Source of the DNA: Desulfobacteraceae bacterium
GTDB taxonomy: Bacteria; Desulfobacterota; Desulfobacteria; Desulfobacterales; Desulfosalsimonadaceae
Direction: 5' to 3'
NCBI GenBank assembly: GCA_027858815.1
Contig: JAQIBZ010000283.1
Location: forward strand, 1 to 34,533
Length of the DNA stretch: 34,533 nt
The notes under the pieces were generated by a model. That model was not told where the DNA came from. It searched no databases and worked only from the letters and a program-made list of their open reading frames with translations. Each line of letters starts with the position of its first letter. Within the stretch, counting starts at the first letter, position 1. Positions 13,588 through 22,800 of the stretch are shown here, piece after piece. The position numbers and the translations under genes are program-made.

Positions 13588-14972
13588 GGCATTCCTCTTT
13601 TTTCATCCATTGTCGCGATGATGCTCTCTTTGAGAATATCGACTATCTGATCAACGCCTGCTTTATCAATAATTAACGGCGGGGATAATATACATAAATT
13701 TTCATACGGCCGGACAATCAGCCCTTTTTCCTGACAAAATTCATCCACTCTTTGCGCAACGGCTATATTCTCATCTTCATTGTCAGAAACCACGCATTCA
13801 ACACACGCCATTAAATTAATACCGCGAACATCACCAACAATAGGAAGCTCCTTTAACGTTTTCAGGCGTTTCATGAAATAAGCACCCACCTCGAGGACAT
13901 GGTCGTTTATTTTATCCCGCTTCATGATTTCAAGATATTTTAAGGCAGCCGCACACGTCACCGGATGTCCGGAATAGGTAAATCCATGGGTATAATAAGA
14001 CTTCTCGGCAGCAGCGTCTCCGCTGATCTGATTCACCAGTTTTTCTGAAATGATTGCCGCACCCAATGGTTGATAACCGGATGTGATTCCTTTTGCCACG
14101 GTAATAATATCCGGAACGATGCCGAAAACCTCTTCTGATGCAAAATAATGCCCCAGCCGTCCAAAAGCGGTAACCACCTCATCGGAGATATACAGCACGT
14201 TGTATTCTCTGCATACATCCAATGTCTTTTTATGATATCCACGGGGCGGAACAATCACCCCACCGGAACCCATGACCGGTTCGGCAATAAAACACGCCAC
14301 CTTATCCGGCCCGATCTCTAAAATTTTATCCCTTAATTCGCTGACCTTCAGATCACAAAAATCCTCTATGCTCATTCCCTCAGGTCTTTTATATGGATTG
14401 GGATCAGAGGTGGAATGAACAATATCGGTTACATAATCAAAATAGCTTCTGTCACATTTTTTACCATTTAAGGAGGCCGTTAAATAGGTGCTGCCATGAT
14501 AGGCATTCTCACGATAAATAATGTGTTTTTTTTCAGGTTGGCCCAGACAATTAAAATAATAATGGGCAAAGCGGATCGCTGATTCAACAGCCGTTGAACC
14601 GCTGTTTGTAAATTGGAAACAGTTCAGATCACCGGGGGTTAATTTGCTGAGTTCAGATGCCAACTGGATAGAGGGAGGACTCGTCATCGCGCCAAAAGGT
14701 GTATAATACGCCAGTTGAACACACTGGTCTGAAATAGCTTTTGCCATTTCTTTATTTCCATACCCCAGGTTCACACACCACATACCTGAGATGGCATCAA
14801 GGTATCTGTTGCCCTCATTATCAAAAACATGAACCCCTTTAGCGGATTCAATAATCATAGACTCAGCATCACTTCCCAGATCCGACCACGGATGGATAAT
14901 GTGTTTTTTATCTTTTGCTGCAAGATTTATATCTTTTCCCGCAAGAATCATATCTTCTTCTTTAAAATTCAT
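13584..14972 (-). CDS. Class-III (omega) PLP-dependent aminotransferase
   Basis: The protein has 462 residues from the ATG at 14972, chosen because AAAGGA lies six bases upstream; the track's start lies inside the previous gene. Fold-I class III motifs include 'LDAISGMWCVNLGYGN', 'FTNSGSTAVESAIRFA' (phosphate cup), 'AEPVMGSGGVIVPP', the Asp in 'YISDEVVTAFGR', and the PLP lysine at about Lys294 in 'TVAKGITSGYQPLG'. Such enzymes move the terminal amino group of diamines, omega-amino acids or taurine-like amines to pyruvate or 2-oxoglutarate, giving an aldehyde. It sits 8 bp after the decarboxylase and overlaps aor by 4 bp, in line with amine -> aldehyde -> acid. Confidence 0.93.
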   Translation of the reverse strand: MNFKEEDMILAGKDINLAAKDKKHIIHPWSDLGSDAESMIIESAKGVHVFDNEGNRYLDAISGMWCVNLGYGNKEMAKAISDQCVQLAYYTPFGAMTSPPSIQLASELSKLTPGDLNCFQFTNSGSTAVESAIRFAHYYFNCLGQPEKKHIIYRENAYHGSTYLTASLNGKKCDRSYFDYVTDIVHSTSDPNPYKRPEGMSIEDFCDLKVSELRDKILEIGPDKVACFIAEPVMGSGGVIVPPRGYHKKTLDVCREYNVLYISDEVVTAFGRLGHYFASEEVFGIVPDIITVAKGITSGYQPLGAAIISEKLVNQISGDAAAEKSYYTHGFTYSGHPVTCAAALKYLEIMKRDKINDHVLEVGAYFMKRLKTLKELPIVGDVRGINLMACVECVVSDNEDENIAVAQRVDEFCQEKGLIVRPYENLCILSPPLIIDKAGVDQIVDILKESIIATMDEKRGMP

Positions 14973-14980
14973 AATATCCT

Positions 14981-16189
14981 TTAAATTAATATATTTTCCG
15001 AGACCTTCCCCCGCATACAATGATTCGACATCATGGATGACGCATATCCGCCCGCATTGATAAAAACAAGGGGGTCTCCTTCCTTGATCTGATCCGGCAT
15101 GGAAAAATTATCTTTCCATACATCCAGCGACTCGTTGATATTGCCCACAATCGTAACGGTTTTCATCTTGTCTGTTTTTTGCTGATGAACCACCGGCTCA
15201 CAGGGCAGTCCGTAAAACGTCGGTTCAATGGCCAGGTTAAACCCGCCATTAACACCGATAAAATCCGTTGCCCGTTTTCTCTCAACCGTATTGACCTCCA
15301 ACACCAGAATACCGCTGTCTTTGACAATATAGTCTCCGGGTTCAACACAAATGGTCAGCCCTTTATTTCCAAAATGGGACTTTATAATCGAAACCCAGGC
15401 ATCCAGATCCAGAGACACATCATCAATGTCATGAGGCACCCCGAGCCCGCCGCCTAAGTTAACAAACTTCAAATCTTTCACTTTGTCCGTAAACCAGTGC
15501 GTGGCATCCAGGATTTCATTAAATATGGATAATTGATTGTTCAGATAACCGCATCCGGTATGAAAATGGATGGTCTCCACGATGAAGTTATGCTCCGCAG
15601 CAAGCCGCAGCGCTTCTTCAAACTGCTCCCTGTAAATACCAAACTTGGTGGTTTTATCTCCGCTGTATTTGAGTGTTTCATTATCCCGGTAACCAACACC
15701 CATAGCCGGGTTAACACGGATGCCGATTCTGCGATTTTGACAAAACTGTCCCAATCGCCGGATGGTACTTAAAGAATCACAATTTAAAGCCACATCCGGA
15801 TTATCGGCAAGTAATCTCAACTCATCATTGGTCATTGCATGAGCTGTATATGAAATTTCACTGCGTTTAAAGCCGCAGGAAAACGCATGCAATAATTCAT
15901 TGGGAGAACATATATCCGCACCACAAGAGCAATTATTTTTAATATACGTCAGGACAGGGGCAAACCGGTTGGCTTTTATTGCATAAAAAATTTTATACGC
16001 ATCAAGCTGGCTCAAGGCATTATGCAATCGCTCGATATTCGCAGCAATCCGGCGTCCGCTATAGAAAAAAGCCGGAGTATGCGTTAAACCGATTAAATCT
16101 GTCACAGAATTCCCGGAGAAAACCAACTGCCCGTCTTTATAGCAAAGATCTTCCCTTTCCCACCACAAACGGTTGTTTTGTGGAATCAT
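14981..16189 (-). CDS. Fold-III PLP-dependent amino acid decarboxylase (DapDC / ornithine-lysine decarboxylase-like)
   Basis: The protein has about 402 residues. The alanine-racemase-like barrel has the PLP lysine in 'FYAIKANR' (~Lys72). 'HFHTGCGYLN', 'NLGGGLGVPHD' and 'CVEPGDYIV' bind the cofactor phosphate and ring. A beta domain follows with 'GNINESLDVW' and 'NAGGYASSM', equivalents of the family's specificity loops. The start is the ATG at 16189, overlapping the SET stop as ATGA; the track's GTG at 16195 is two codons earlier. It is not the housekeeping lysA by context. Possible substrates are lysine, ornithine, arginine, diaminopimelate or a modified amino acid. It is expected to feed the aminotransferase next to it. 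Confidence 0.9.
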   Translation of the reverse strand: MIPQNNRLWWEREDLCYKDGQLVFSGNSVTDLIGLTHTPAFFYSGRRIAANIERLHNALSQLDAYKIFYAIKANRFAPVLTYIKNNCSCGADICSPNELLHAFSCGFKRSEISYTAHAMTNDELRLLADNPDVALNCDSLSTIRRLGQFCQNRRIGIRVNPAMGVGYRDNETLKYSGDKTTKFGIYREQFEEALRLAAEHNFIVETIHFHTGCGYLNNQLSIFNEILDATHWFTDKVKDLKFVNLGGGLGVPHDIDDVSLDLDAWVSIIKSHFGNKGLTICVEPGDYIVKDSGILVLEVNTVERKRATDFIGVNGGFNLAIEPTFYGLPCEPVVHQQKTDKMKTVTIVGNINESLDVWKDNFSMPDQIKEGDPLVFINAGGYASSMMSNHCMRGKVSENILI

Positions 16190-16656
16190 CCACACTTCCT
16201 TTCCAGGTCTCGAAGGTATTTTCTGCCTGAATCATTAATCGATTCTTTTCGACCGGTCACCCATCCCCGACAGTTAACCGAACCGCAGACACAAGGAAAT
16301 TGTCGGAATAATATATCTTCTGTTGAGGCATAATCCATTGTCAACGCCTCTCCTTTTTCAATATCCTGCAATGCCCAGATTTCAAGCTTGTTCATGTCCA
16401 GGCATACAAGCGGATCACACGAATGTAACAAAAGTCCTGAAAAGTGCGGGTCATAGAGATGCAGGTGGGGGGTAATCTGAAGGGTATGCTGAAGAATATA
16501 AGGCACCGTAATTCCCGTCATTCTGGCAACCATCTCTCCCTTTTTAAAATGGCGTTCTACATAAATGCCGTTTCCTTGTGTTTCGCAATGGTTAATCGTG
16601 AAATCATCAATAACTGGATAGTCTTTGCCGCTTTCCAACTCATAAGGATAAATCAT
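16186..16656 (-). CDS. SET-domain protein (lysine methyltransferase-like) with post-SET motif
   Basis: This 156-residue protein is a minimal SET domain: 'HCETQGNGIYVERHFKKGEMVA' at the start, 'LLHSCDPLVCLD' (77-88, where Asn of the canonical NHSC is Leu), 'GEALTMDYA' (102-110, with the catalytic Tyr109), and a cysteine-rich tail 'CVCGSVNCRG' (122-131) matching the zinc-binding post-SET motif. SET enzymes transfer methyl from SAM to lysine side chains. It opens the decarboxylase-aminotransferase-AOR operon (RBS AGAGGA) and overlaps the next gene, so it may methylate a partner enzyme or a free lysine-like substrate. Both are speculation. Bacterial SET proteins are uncommon outside a few groups. 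Confidence 0.88.
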   Translation of the reverse strand: MIYPYELESGKDYPVIDDFTINHCETQGNGIYVERHFKKGEMVARMTGITVPYILQHTLQITPHLHLYDPHFSGLLLHSCDPLVCLDMNKLEIWALQDIEKGEALTMDYASTEDILFRQFPCVCGSVNCRGWVTGRKESINDSGRKYLRDLERKCG

Positions 16657-16682
16657 TGTGTCCTCTTTCTGTTTACATGTAA

Positions 16683-16846
16683 TAATTAGTCTCTGAACAA
16701 AAACCCTGAAATTAAGTTGTCATTACGAGGAGTGAGGAACGAACGACGAAGTAATCCCCTGTCTTTAATGAGATTGCTTCGGTCGTGCCTCCCTCGCAAC
16801 GACAAAATATTCATTATTGAGGGACTTTCCGTTCAATCACTAATTA
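16683..16846. mobile_element. MITE-like palindromic element between metK and the SET operon
   Basis: This 164-bp element has imperfect terminal inverted repeats: TAATTAGTctCTGAAC... at 16683 and ...GTTCAatcACTAATTA ending at 16846. Nested inside (16717-16805) is a second long palindrome, TTGTCaTTaCGAGG...CTCGcAacGACAA, of the 'TCATTGCGAGxxGCGAAGCAATC' style widespread in bacterial genomes. No coding capacity is seen. It lies in the leader of the SET gene. Confidence 0.7.
16774..16790 (-). promoter_or_regulatory. Possible sigma-54 -24/-12 element upstream of the SET operon
   Basis: On the minus strand AGGCACG-ACCG-AAGCAA keeps GG-N10-GC spacing and a perfect -24 half (GGCACG), but the -12 half has AA instead of TT. 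It lies within the MITE palindrome and about 110 bp before the SET start. Because such palindromes naturally contain GCGAAGCAA, chance is quite possible. Confidence 0.3.
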
Positions 16847-16907
16847 GTTAAAATAAGAATTCCCTCTAAAGAACAAAAAATATGGCTGATAATTTGGTGA
16901 ATCACCA

Positions 16908-18107
16908 CTACGCCGCTTTCAAAATTTTAGACGCTTTTTGCAGTGCCTCGACTTTATCAGGCTGTTCCCACGGAAATATGTCTCTCCCAAAATGACCATA
17001 TGCAGCGGTCTGGCGATAGGACCAGCTTTCCGGTTTTGTCAGATTCAGGTTTTCGATGAGTGCTGCCGGGCGAAAATCAAAAATGTCACTGTCTTTTACA
17101 ATCATCTCAATAATCGATTCATCGATAAGTGCTGTCCCGTAAGTATCGACATTGATTGATACCGGTTTTGAAACACCAATGGCATAGGCGACCTGAATTT
17201 CACATTTTTCAGCCAGGCCGGCCGCAACGATATTTTTTGCCGCATAGCGGGCATAATAGGCAGCCGAACGATCCACCTTGGACGGATCTTTTCCTGAAAA
17301 AGCGCCGCCGCCATGGCTCCCGACACCGCCGTAGGTGTCCACGATAATTTTTCTTCCGGTCAGTCCGGCATCCGCATAGGGTCCGCCAAGGTAAAAAGTA
17401 CCCGTCGGGTTAATAAAATATTCGGTATCCTTTTTCAGCAGTCCGGTGGATTGAAACTGATCCTTGACAACTTCGATCAGGTCTTTGCGAATTTTTTCCA
17501 ACGACACCTCATCGGTCTGGTGGGAAATTACCACTGATTTGATAAATTCCGGACGGCCGTGATTATATGCGACGGATACCTGGGCCTTGGAATCAGGTCT
17601 GAGGTATGAAATTTCTTTTGATTGCCGCATGTTCTCAAGGGTCTTGAGAAGCCTGTGACTATAGGCGATAGGAGCGGGCATCATTTCCGGTGTTTCGGAT
17701 GTGGCATACCCGAACATCATTCCCTGATCGCCGGCGCCTTGCTCATCATAGAGTCCTTCACCCCGGGTGACGCCCTGGGAGATATCCGGTGACTGGCCAT
17801 GGATTCGACTGATATACTCAAAATTATCGCCACAAAACAAAAGTCGTTCATCGTCATATCCGATTTCATTGACAACCTGTCTGGCAATTTTTTCCGGATT
17901 TATTTCTTCCCATCCATTGCATGTAATCTCTCCCACATTTGCAACCAGATTATATCCTGCCATGGTTTCACAGGCCACACGACCTTTGGGATCTTTTTCA
18001 AGGCATGCATCAACAATTGCGTCTGAAATCTGATCACATATTTTATCCGGATGTCCGCTACCGACAGATTCTGATGTAAATACATGCTTGCTGCTGATCT
18101 TACTCAT
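16908..18107 (-). CDS. metK: S-adenosylmethionine synthetase
   Basis: MetK makes SAM from methionine and ATP in the cytosol as a tetramer. From the ATG at 18107 it has 399 residues; the track's TTG start adds two. Signature motifs: 'TSESVGSGHPDKICDQISDA' (N-terminal His/Asp catalytic), 'ACETMAGYNLV', 'GAGDQGMMFGYA' (first ATP signature), 'NPTGTFYLGGPYADAGLTGRK', and 'GGGAFSGKDPSKVDRS' (P-loop-like second signature). It looks fully functional. RBS AGAGGA is just upstream, with a candidate promoter TTGAGT-N16-TAACAT (18158-18131). It precedes a SET methyltransferase operon on the same strand, separated by a MITE, so co-supply of SAM is possible but not shown. Confidence 0.98.
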   Translation of the reverse strand: MSKISSKHVFTSESVGSGHPDKICDQISDAIVDACLEKDPKGRVACETMAGYNLVANVGEITCNGWEEINPEKIARQVVNEIGYDDERLLFCGDNFEYISRIHGQSPDISQGVTRGEGLYDEQGAGDQGMMFGYATSETPEMMPAPIAYSHRLLKTLENMRQSKEISYLRPDSKAQVSVAYNHGRPEFIKSVVISHQTDEVSLEKIRKDLIEVVKDQFQSTGLLKKDTEYFINPTGTFYLGGPYADAGLTGRKIIVDTYGGVGSHGGGAFSGKDPSKVDRSAAYYARYAAKNIVAAGLAEKCEIQVAYAIGVSKPVSINVDTYGTALIDESIIEMIVKDSDIFDFRPAALIENLNLTKPESWSYRQTAAYGHFGRDIFPWEQPDKVEALQKASKILKAA

Positions 18108-18113
18108 AATCAA

Positions 18114-18596
18114 GTTCCTCTGAAAATTCTATGTTATTAATTAGTTATGTCTACTCAAAACCGATTCCATTCAACTGGCCCCAGGTATTTAGATTTGAAA
18201 TACGAAAGCAACCATAACCTTAATGCCATATTCGTGCCAAACATTCCGCCATACAATTAAAAACTTGATTTTACATGAGATAAATTTTTAATAGAAAAAG
18301 GATAAATAATGTATTTGCATCTGCTATTATAAAATTGTATATTTTATATACAGTTTTTTCTATACAGTTTGAATATATGTAAACTATTGACACGGTGCGT
18401 TATATGTAAGATATAAAGTAAAAATATTTATTTACAAAAATTATGTAACAATAATAAAATGTTTCAATAAAAACAGCGGTCAGATAAAGAAGGAAAGTCT
18501 TTTTTTTTGGTTTGTGTATCTTTTACACACTCGTCATTACCAGGGAAAAGCCAGAGTAAAACCAGAGTTAAGCCAAAGTAAAAATAGAAGAGAGAG
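18114..18596. promoter_or_regulatory. 483-bp divergent control region between metK and the sigma-54 activator gene
   Basis: The stretch is A/T-rich with no gene. Toward the activator, TTGACA (18387-18392) is followed at 18-19 bases by ATATAAA, a good sigma-70-like promoter. Just before it TATACAGTTT occurs twice (18347-18356 and 18361-18370, 14-bp period), a possible operator. Toward metK, TTGAGT-N16-TAACAT (18158-18131) is a moderate promoter close to the start codon. I do not see the fold of a SAM or SAH riboswitch. Confidence 0.5.
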
Positions 18597-19970
18597 ATGG
18601 ATTCGAATATGAATAATTTAAAAATTTTGGTCGTGGAAATCGGCCAAGTTGTATTCAACCAAATCAGACATATTTACAGTGATCAGCCTACCAAGATTTT
18701 CCTTGCCAAAAGTCTTGGGCATGCCTTTGAAAAATTTGAAGAAATGACTTTTGATATCCTTATTATCAACGGTTCGGCCCTCAGGCACAACATCTTCCAC
18801 TCTATAGACCTTTTAGAAACCATTTCCGATAATTGTTCGATAACCCAAATCATCATCCTTGCTGAAAAAAAAGATCTTAAAGCGGCATCCTCTGCGTTGA
18901 AAACCGGCTCGTGCCAGTATTCAAGACTGCCGATCGACGACAACGAGCTCAAGATGTTAATTGACGCAGCAGTTCACAACAGACCGGAATTTGGAATGAA
19001 CAATCTGTTAAAAGATGATATCAAAAAAATATCATTCCATGACATGGTCGGCATTTCCGGACTTATGAAGGATGTTTTCAGACAAGTCCGTCAGGCCGCC
19101 ATGACAGATATCCCCGTATTAATCAGCGGGGAAACCGGTACGGGTAAGGATCTGGTTGCAAATGCCATACACCAGATCAGTGCGAGACAAGAATATCCGT
19201 TTATCCCGATCCACCTTGGATCGCTTCCATCCGAACTGGTCTCGAGCGAACTTTTCGGACATGAAAAAGGTGCCTTTACCGGCGCATGGAAGCGATACAA
19301 AGGGTCTTTTGAAAAAGCGAAAAAAGGGACAATCTTTCTTGATGAAGTCGGAACCATTGATCAAAAAAATCAGATAGCGCTTTTACGGGTTTTGGAGACA
19401 CAGTCTTTTAGCAGAATCGGTGGAACGGTTAATGTTAAAACCAATGTCCGGGTGGTTGCAGCAACCAATGAAAATCTTGCTGTTGCGGTTGCAAAGAACA
19501 AATTCCGGGAAGATCTTTTTTACAGGCTCGACGTTTTTTCAATAATCATACCCCCTGTAAGAAACAGACCCGGAGATATTTCCCTTCTGGTGGATTACTA
19601 TCTGAAGCGGTTCAATGATGCTTATCAAAAAAATATCATGGGGCTTTCACCGGAATGTATTTCCATCATGGAATCTTATGAATGGCCGGGAAATGTCCGG
19701 GAGATTAAGAACATCATCCACAGGGCAGTGGTGATGTGCGCCGAAAAGGTGCTCCTGCCAAAACATCTCCCCAAAAGACTTTTAGAAGGCAGCGGAAACA
19801 GTCATCCGGTAGATATAAAAGTCGGGGACACTATTGAAGAGGCAGAATACAAGCTTATTACTGAAACCTTAAACGTCAATATGAACAACAAAAGCAATAC
19901 AGCCAGGATATTAGGTATCAGCCGGAAGGCGCTGTATAATAAATTAGAAAAATATAACCTGATGCTTTAA
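18597..19970 (+). CDS. Sigma-54-dependent enhancer-binding protein with a degenerate receiver domain
   Basis: The protein has 457 residues. Residues ~8-125 have the strand-helix rhythm of a response-regulator receiver, but the acidic pocket is missing ('ILVVEIGQ'), the phospho-acceptor position reads Asn58 ('ILIING') and the late Lys is Arg ('YSRLPID'), so it cannot be phosphorylated in the usual way. The AAA+ domain is complete: Walker A 'GETGTGKD' (178-185), the sigma-54 contact loop 'GAFTGA' (225-230), Walker B 'GTIFLDE' (244-250), and the arginine-finger region 'FREDLFYRLDVF'. A Fis-type helix-turn-helix ends the protein ('NTARILGISRKALYNKLEKY'). Its targets are unknown. The sigma-54 promoter at 31870 and the weaker one at 16774 are candidates. 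Confidence 0.93.
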   Translation: MDSNMNNLKILVVEIGQVVFNQIRHIYSDQPTKIFLAKSLGHAFEKFEEMTFDILIINGSALRHNIFHSIDLLETISDNCSITQIIILAEKKDLKAASSALKTGSCQYSRLPIDDNELKMLIDAAVHNRPEFGMNNLLKDDIKKISFHDMVGISGLMKDVFRQVRQAAMTDIPVLISGETGTGKDLVANAIHQISARQEYPFIPIHLGSLPSELVSSELFGHEKGAFTGAWKRYKGSFEKAKKGTIFLDEVGTIDQKNQIALLRVLETQSFSRIGGTVNVKTNVRVVAATNENLAVAVAKNKFREDLFYRLDVFSIIIPPVRNRPGDISLLVDYYLKRFNDAYQKNIMGLSPECISIMESYEWPGNVREIKNIIHRAVVMCAEKVLLPKHLPKRLLEGSGNSHPVDIKVGDTIEEAEYKLITETLNVNMNNKSNTARILGISRKALYNKLEKYNLML

Positions 19971-20074
19971 TTTATTATAGAGGTATCACACCCAAATGAG
20001 TCAAAGGGCAGACCTTTATGATCACAGATAATTCTGCATAGTTGAATTGAGAAAATGGATAAGGCAATTGTATA

Positions 20075-22756
20075 ATGACCAGCAAATTAACGGTTTCTGT
20101 TACTCAGGACCGAACGCTTCTTCCCGAGTGGATTGAGTCGAAAGGCAAAATTTCAGAACAAAGTGCTGAAATTCAGAAAGAAATTTTTAAAACATATACG
20201 CGTGATGCCGGTTCATGGCTTTTTTATCTCGGATTTATTAAGCAAAACACTGAACTGTCTTCATCAATTAATTATTATATTCAATTTTCCGCATTATTCA
20301 TCCAAAACCTCAGCCGAATGCCGAATCTTGAAACACTGAGGCACACTGTTCAGGTAGAAATTGCCGAAGATGCGCTGACGCAGTTTGTTGAAAGTGCACC
20401 GATGATGACCGGTGCCGAGTATATTGATGTGAATATGCTGACAGATCTGTGGAAAGAACTCGGGAAAATATTTTCAACATTGATCGAAAAATACGAAAAA
20501 AGCGTGGCGTCTTTTTTCAGCGCCCTGAATCCTGCTGTTCATCTTGCCGGGAGGGTTTTTTTCCATCTGGTGGAAAATAAAAATAATGCGCTTCCATTTG
20601 CATTTATGGCGACGTATTCCACCGGCATGGGACGAAACGGGATTCCGAATCACCTGCCGCTAAAAAATGCCATTAATGAATACGGCGGCAATGATGACAA
20701 GTTGCTGGAACTTCTTTCAACCGTATACAAATCCGCTGAAAAAAGTGACCTGATCCGGGATTTAATTGATACGGGAGAATTATTTCATCCCCTTGCCTGG
20801 GACAGCACCGAAGCCTATGATTTTTTGAAAGAGATTCCTTTTTATGAGGAATCCGGCATATTATGCCGGATTCCGGACTGGTGGAAACAGCGATCGTCCG
20901 GACCGAAACTTGATCTCTCCCTTGGCGATGCAAAGCCGTCGTTTGTGGGACTGGATGCCATTGTAGATTTTAATCCGAGGATTTTTTTCGGTGATACGGA
21001 AGTTTCAGAAGATGAGGCAAGACAAATGCTGGAGACATCCGAAGGACTCGCCTTTATAAAAAATAAATGGATACCGGTGGACCATGAAAAATTAAAACAG
21101 GCCATCAAGGCATATGATAATGTCCGGAAAATGGCAGATGATGGCTTCAGCCTGCGGGATGCCATGCGGCTCCAGCTGAATCCGGAAAAAGTGTTGAATA
21201 ATTATCAGCCTGGGATGGATGGAGACGCAGACATTTCCGTTTCAAGCGGTGAGTGGCTGTCATCTGTGGTGAAAAAGCTCAAAAACCCCGGCCTGGTTGA
21301 TGATATATCGCCCGGCAAGGGGTTTAACGCCAATCTGCGTGATTACCAGCAAAAAGGCTTAAACTGGCTGCATTTTCTGGACTCATTGAATTTCGGCGCC
21401 TGTCTGGCTGATGATATGGGGCTTGGCAAAACGGTTCAGGTTCTTGCCTTTTTGAGCACACTGAAAAAAAAGAAAGATACCCCTGCAAGTCTGCTGATTA
21501 TTCCGGCTTCGCTTATTTCCAACTGGATCGGTGAAATAGAAAAATTTTTTCCGGATATACGTTGGCTGGCCGCACATCCTCACTATTCAAAATCAGATGC
21601 CCCCCCCTTAAATCTTATCAGCAAAGATCCGCAGGAATTGAACAAGCTTGATCTGGTGATGACGACCTATGCACTGGCCCAAAAATATGAATGGCTCACC
21701 GATTATCAATGGAATTATGTGATACTTGATGAAGCCCAGGCCATAAAGAATCCGGCGACCAAACAGACCAGAGCCGTTAAAAACCTCAACGCCCGCAACC
21801 GAATCATCATGTCCGGCACCCCGGTTGAAAACAGAATTTCAGATCTATGGTCTTTATTTGATTTTTTAAACCCCGGGCTTTTGGGAAATAAAACGGAGTT
21901 TTCTCAGTTTTCAAAACAGTTGAAAGATAATCCAAAAGGATATGCCCGATTGCGCAAACTTGTTTCACCCTATGTATTAAGACGCTTGAAAACAGACAAA
22001 TCCGTTGTTTCGGACCTGCCCGAAAAGGTTGAGATGAAAACCTATGCCGGGCTCAGCAAGAAACAAGTGGTGCTGTACCAGAAAGCGGTCGCTGATCTTA
22101 AAAAATTTATTGAAACCACTGATGGCATTCAGCGAAAAGGCGTGGTGTTATCGTCATTGATGAAGTTTAAACAGCTTTGCAACCATCCGGATCAATTTGC
22201 CGGCACCGGGCAATTTAAAGAAAAAGACAGCGGGAAATTTCAAAGACTGAAAGAGATTTGCGAAATCATTTATGAAAAAAGGGAACGGGTGCTGATCTTT
22301 ACTCAGTTCAAAGAGATGTGTGAACCGCTCAAAGACTTTCTTGAAACAATTTTTCATCGAAGCGGGCTTGTATTTCATGGCAGTGTCGCGGTGGGAAAAC
22401 GGAAAAAGATTATTGATCAGTTTCAAAGTGACGCCTATTCTCCTTTTATGATTTTATCTTTAAAGGCAGGTGGTGTTGGCCTGAACCTGACGAAAGCCAA
22501 TCATGTGATTCATTTTGACCGGTGGTGGAACCCTGCGGTTGAAAATCAGGCCACGGACAGGGCGTTTCGGATCGGGCAGAAAAAAAATGTGGTGGTGCAT
22601 AAGTTTATTACAAAAGGGACGGTCGAAGAAAAAATTGATCAGATGCTTGAAGAAAAAAAACAACTGTCCGACAAGGTGATCTCTCCGTCCGGCGAGTCAC
22701 TGATTACTGAAATGGACAACAAAGACCTGATCAATCTTTTTAAATTATCATTATAA
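20075..22756 (+). CDS. SNF2-family DNA-dependent ATPase (SWI2/SNF2 helicase-like)
   Basis: The protein has 893 residues. The N-terminal ~420 residues include the bacterial SNF2-associated domain ('GLDAIVDFNPRIFFG', 'LAFIKNKWIPVDHEKL'). The ATPase core follows: Walker A 'DDMGLGKTVQ' (446-455), the DEAQ box in 'VILDEAQAIKNP' (552-555), 'MSGTPVENRISDLWSLFDFLNPG', and the C-terminal RecA lobe with 'LKAGGVGLNLTKANHVIHFDRWWNP' (excerpt) and 'QATDRAFRIGQ' (arginine finger). Such proteins translocate on duplex DNA and remodel bound proteins. All motifs are intact. It is followed after 44 bp by a SWIM zinc-finger gene, a known bacterial pairing, so they probably work together. The process (repair, transcription recycling or defence) is not evident. 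Confidence 0.95.
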   Translation: MTSKLTVSVTQDRTLLPEWIESKGKISEQSAEIQKEIFKTYTRDAGSWLFYLGFIKQNTELSSSINYYIQFSALFIQNLSRMPNLETLRHTVQVEIAEDALTQFVESAPMMTGAEYIDVNMLTDLWKELGKIFSTLIEKYEKSVASFFSALNPAVHLAGRVFFHLVENKNNALPFAFMATYSTGMGRNGIPNHLPLKNAINEYGGNDDKLLELLSTVYKSAEKSDLIRDLIDTGELFHPLAWDSTEAYDFLKEIPFYEESGILCRIPDWWKQRSSGPKLDLSLGDAKPSFVGLDAIVDFNPRIFFGDTEVSEDEARQMLETSEGLAFIKNKWIPVDHEKLKQAIKAYDNVRKMADDGFSLRDAMRLQLNPEKVLNNYQPGMDGDADISVSSGEWLSSVVKKLKNPGLVDDISPGKGFNANLRDYQQKGLNWLHFLDSLNFGACLADDMGLGKTVQVLAFLSTLKKKKDTPASLLIIPASLISNWIGEIEKFFPDIRWLAAHPHYSKSDAPPLNLISKDPQELNKLDLVMTTYALAQKYEWLTDYQWNYVILDEAQAIKNPATKQTRAVKNLNARNRIIMSGTPVENRISDLWSLFDFLNPGLLGNKTEFSQFSKQLKDNPKGYARLRKLVSPYVLRRLKTDKSVVSDLPEKVEMKTYAGLSKKQVVLYQKAVADLKKFIETTDGIQRKGVVLSSLMKFKQLCNHPDQFAGTGQFKEKDSGKFQRLKEICEIIYEKRERVLIFTQFKEMCEPLKDFLETIFHRSGLVFHGSVAVGKRKKIIDQFQSDAYSPFMILSLKAGGVGLNLTKANHVIHFDRWWNPAVENQATDRAFRIGQKKNVVVHKFITKGTVEEKIDQMLEEKKQLSDKVISPSGESLITEMDNKDLINLFKLSL

Positions 22757-22800
22757 TTTCAGATTATTACAATGAAATCCGAAATAAGGAAGAAATACGA

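Noticed and set aside
18114-18240. SAM or SAH riboswitch upstream of metK
   Set aside because: I looked for long paired stems with conserved purine loops and a pseudoknot and found only A/T-rich sequence. A covariance search would settle it.
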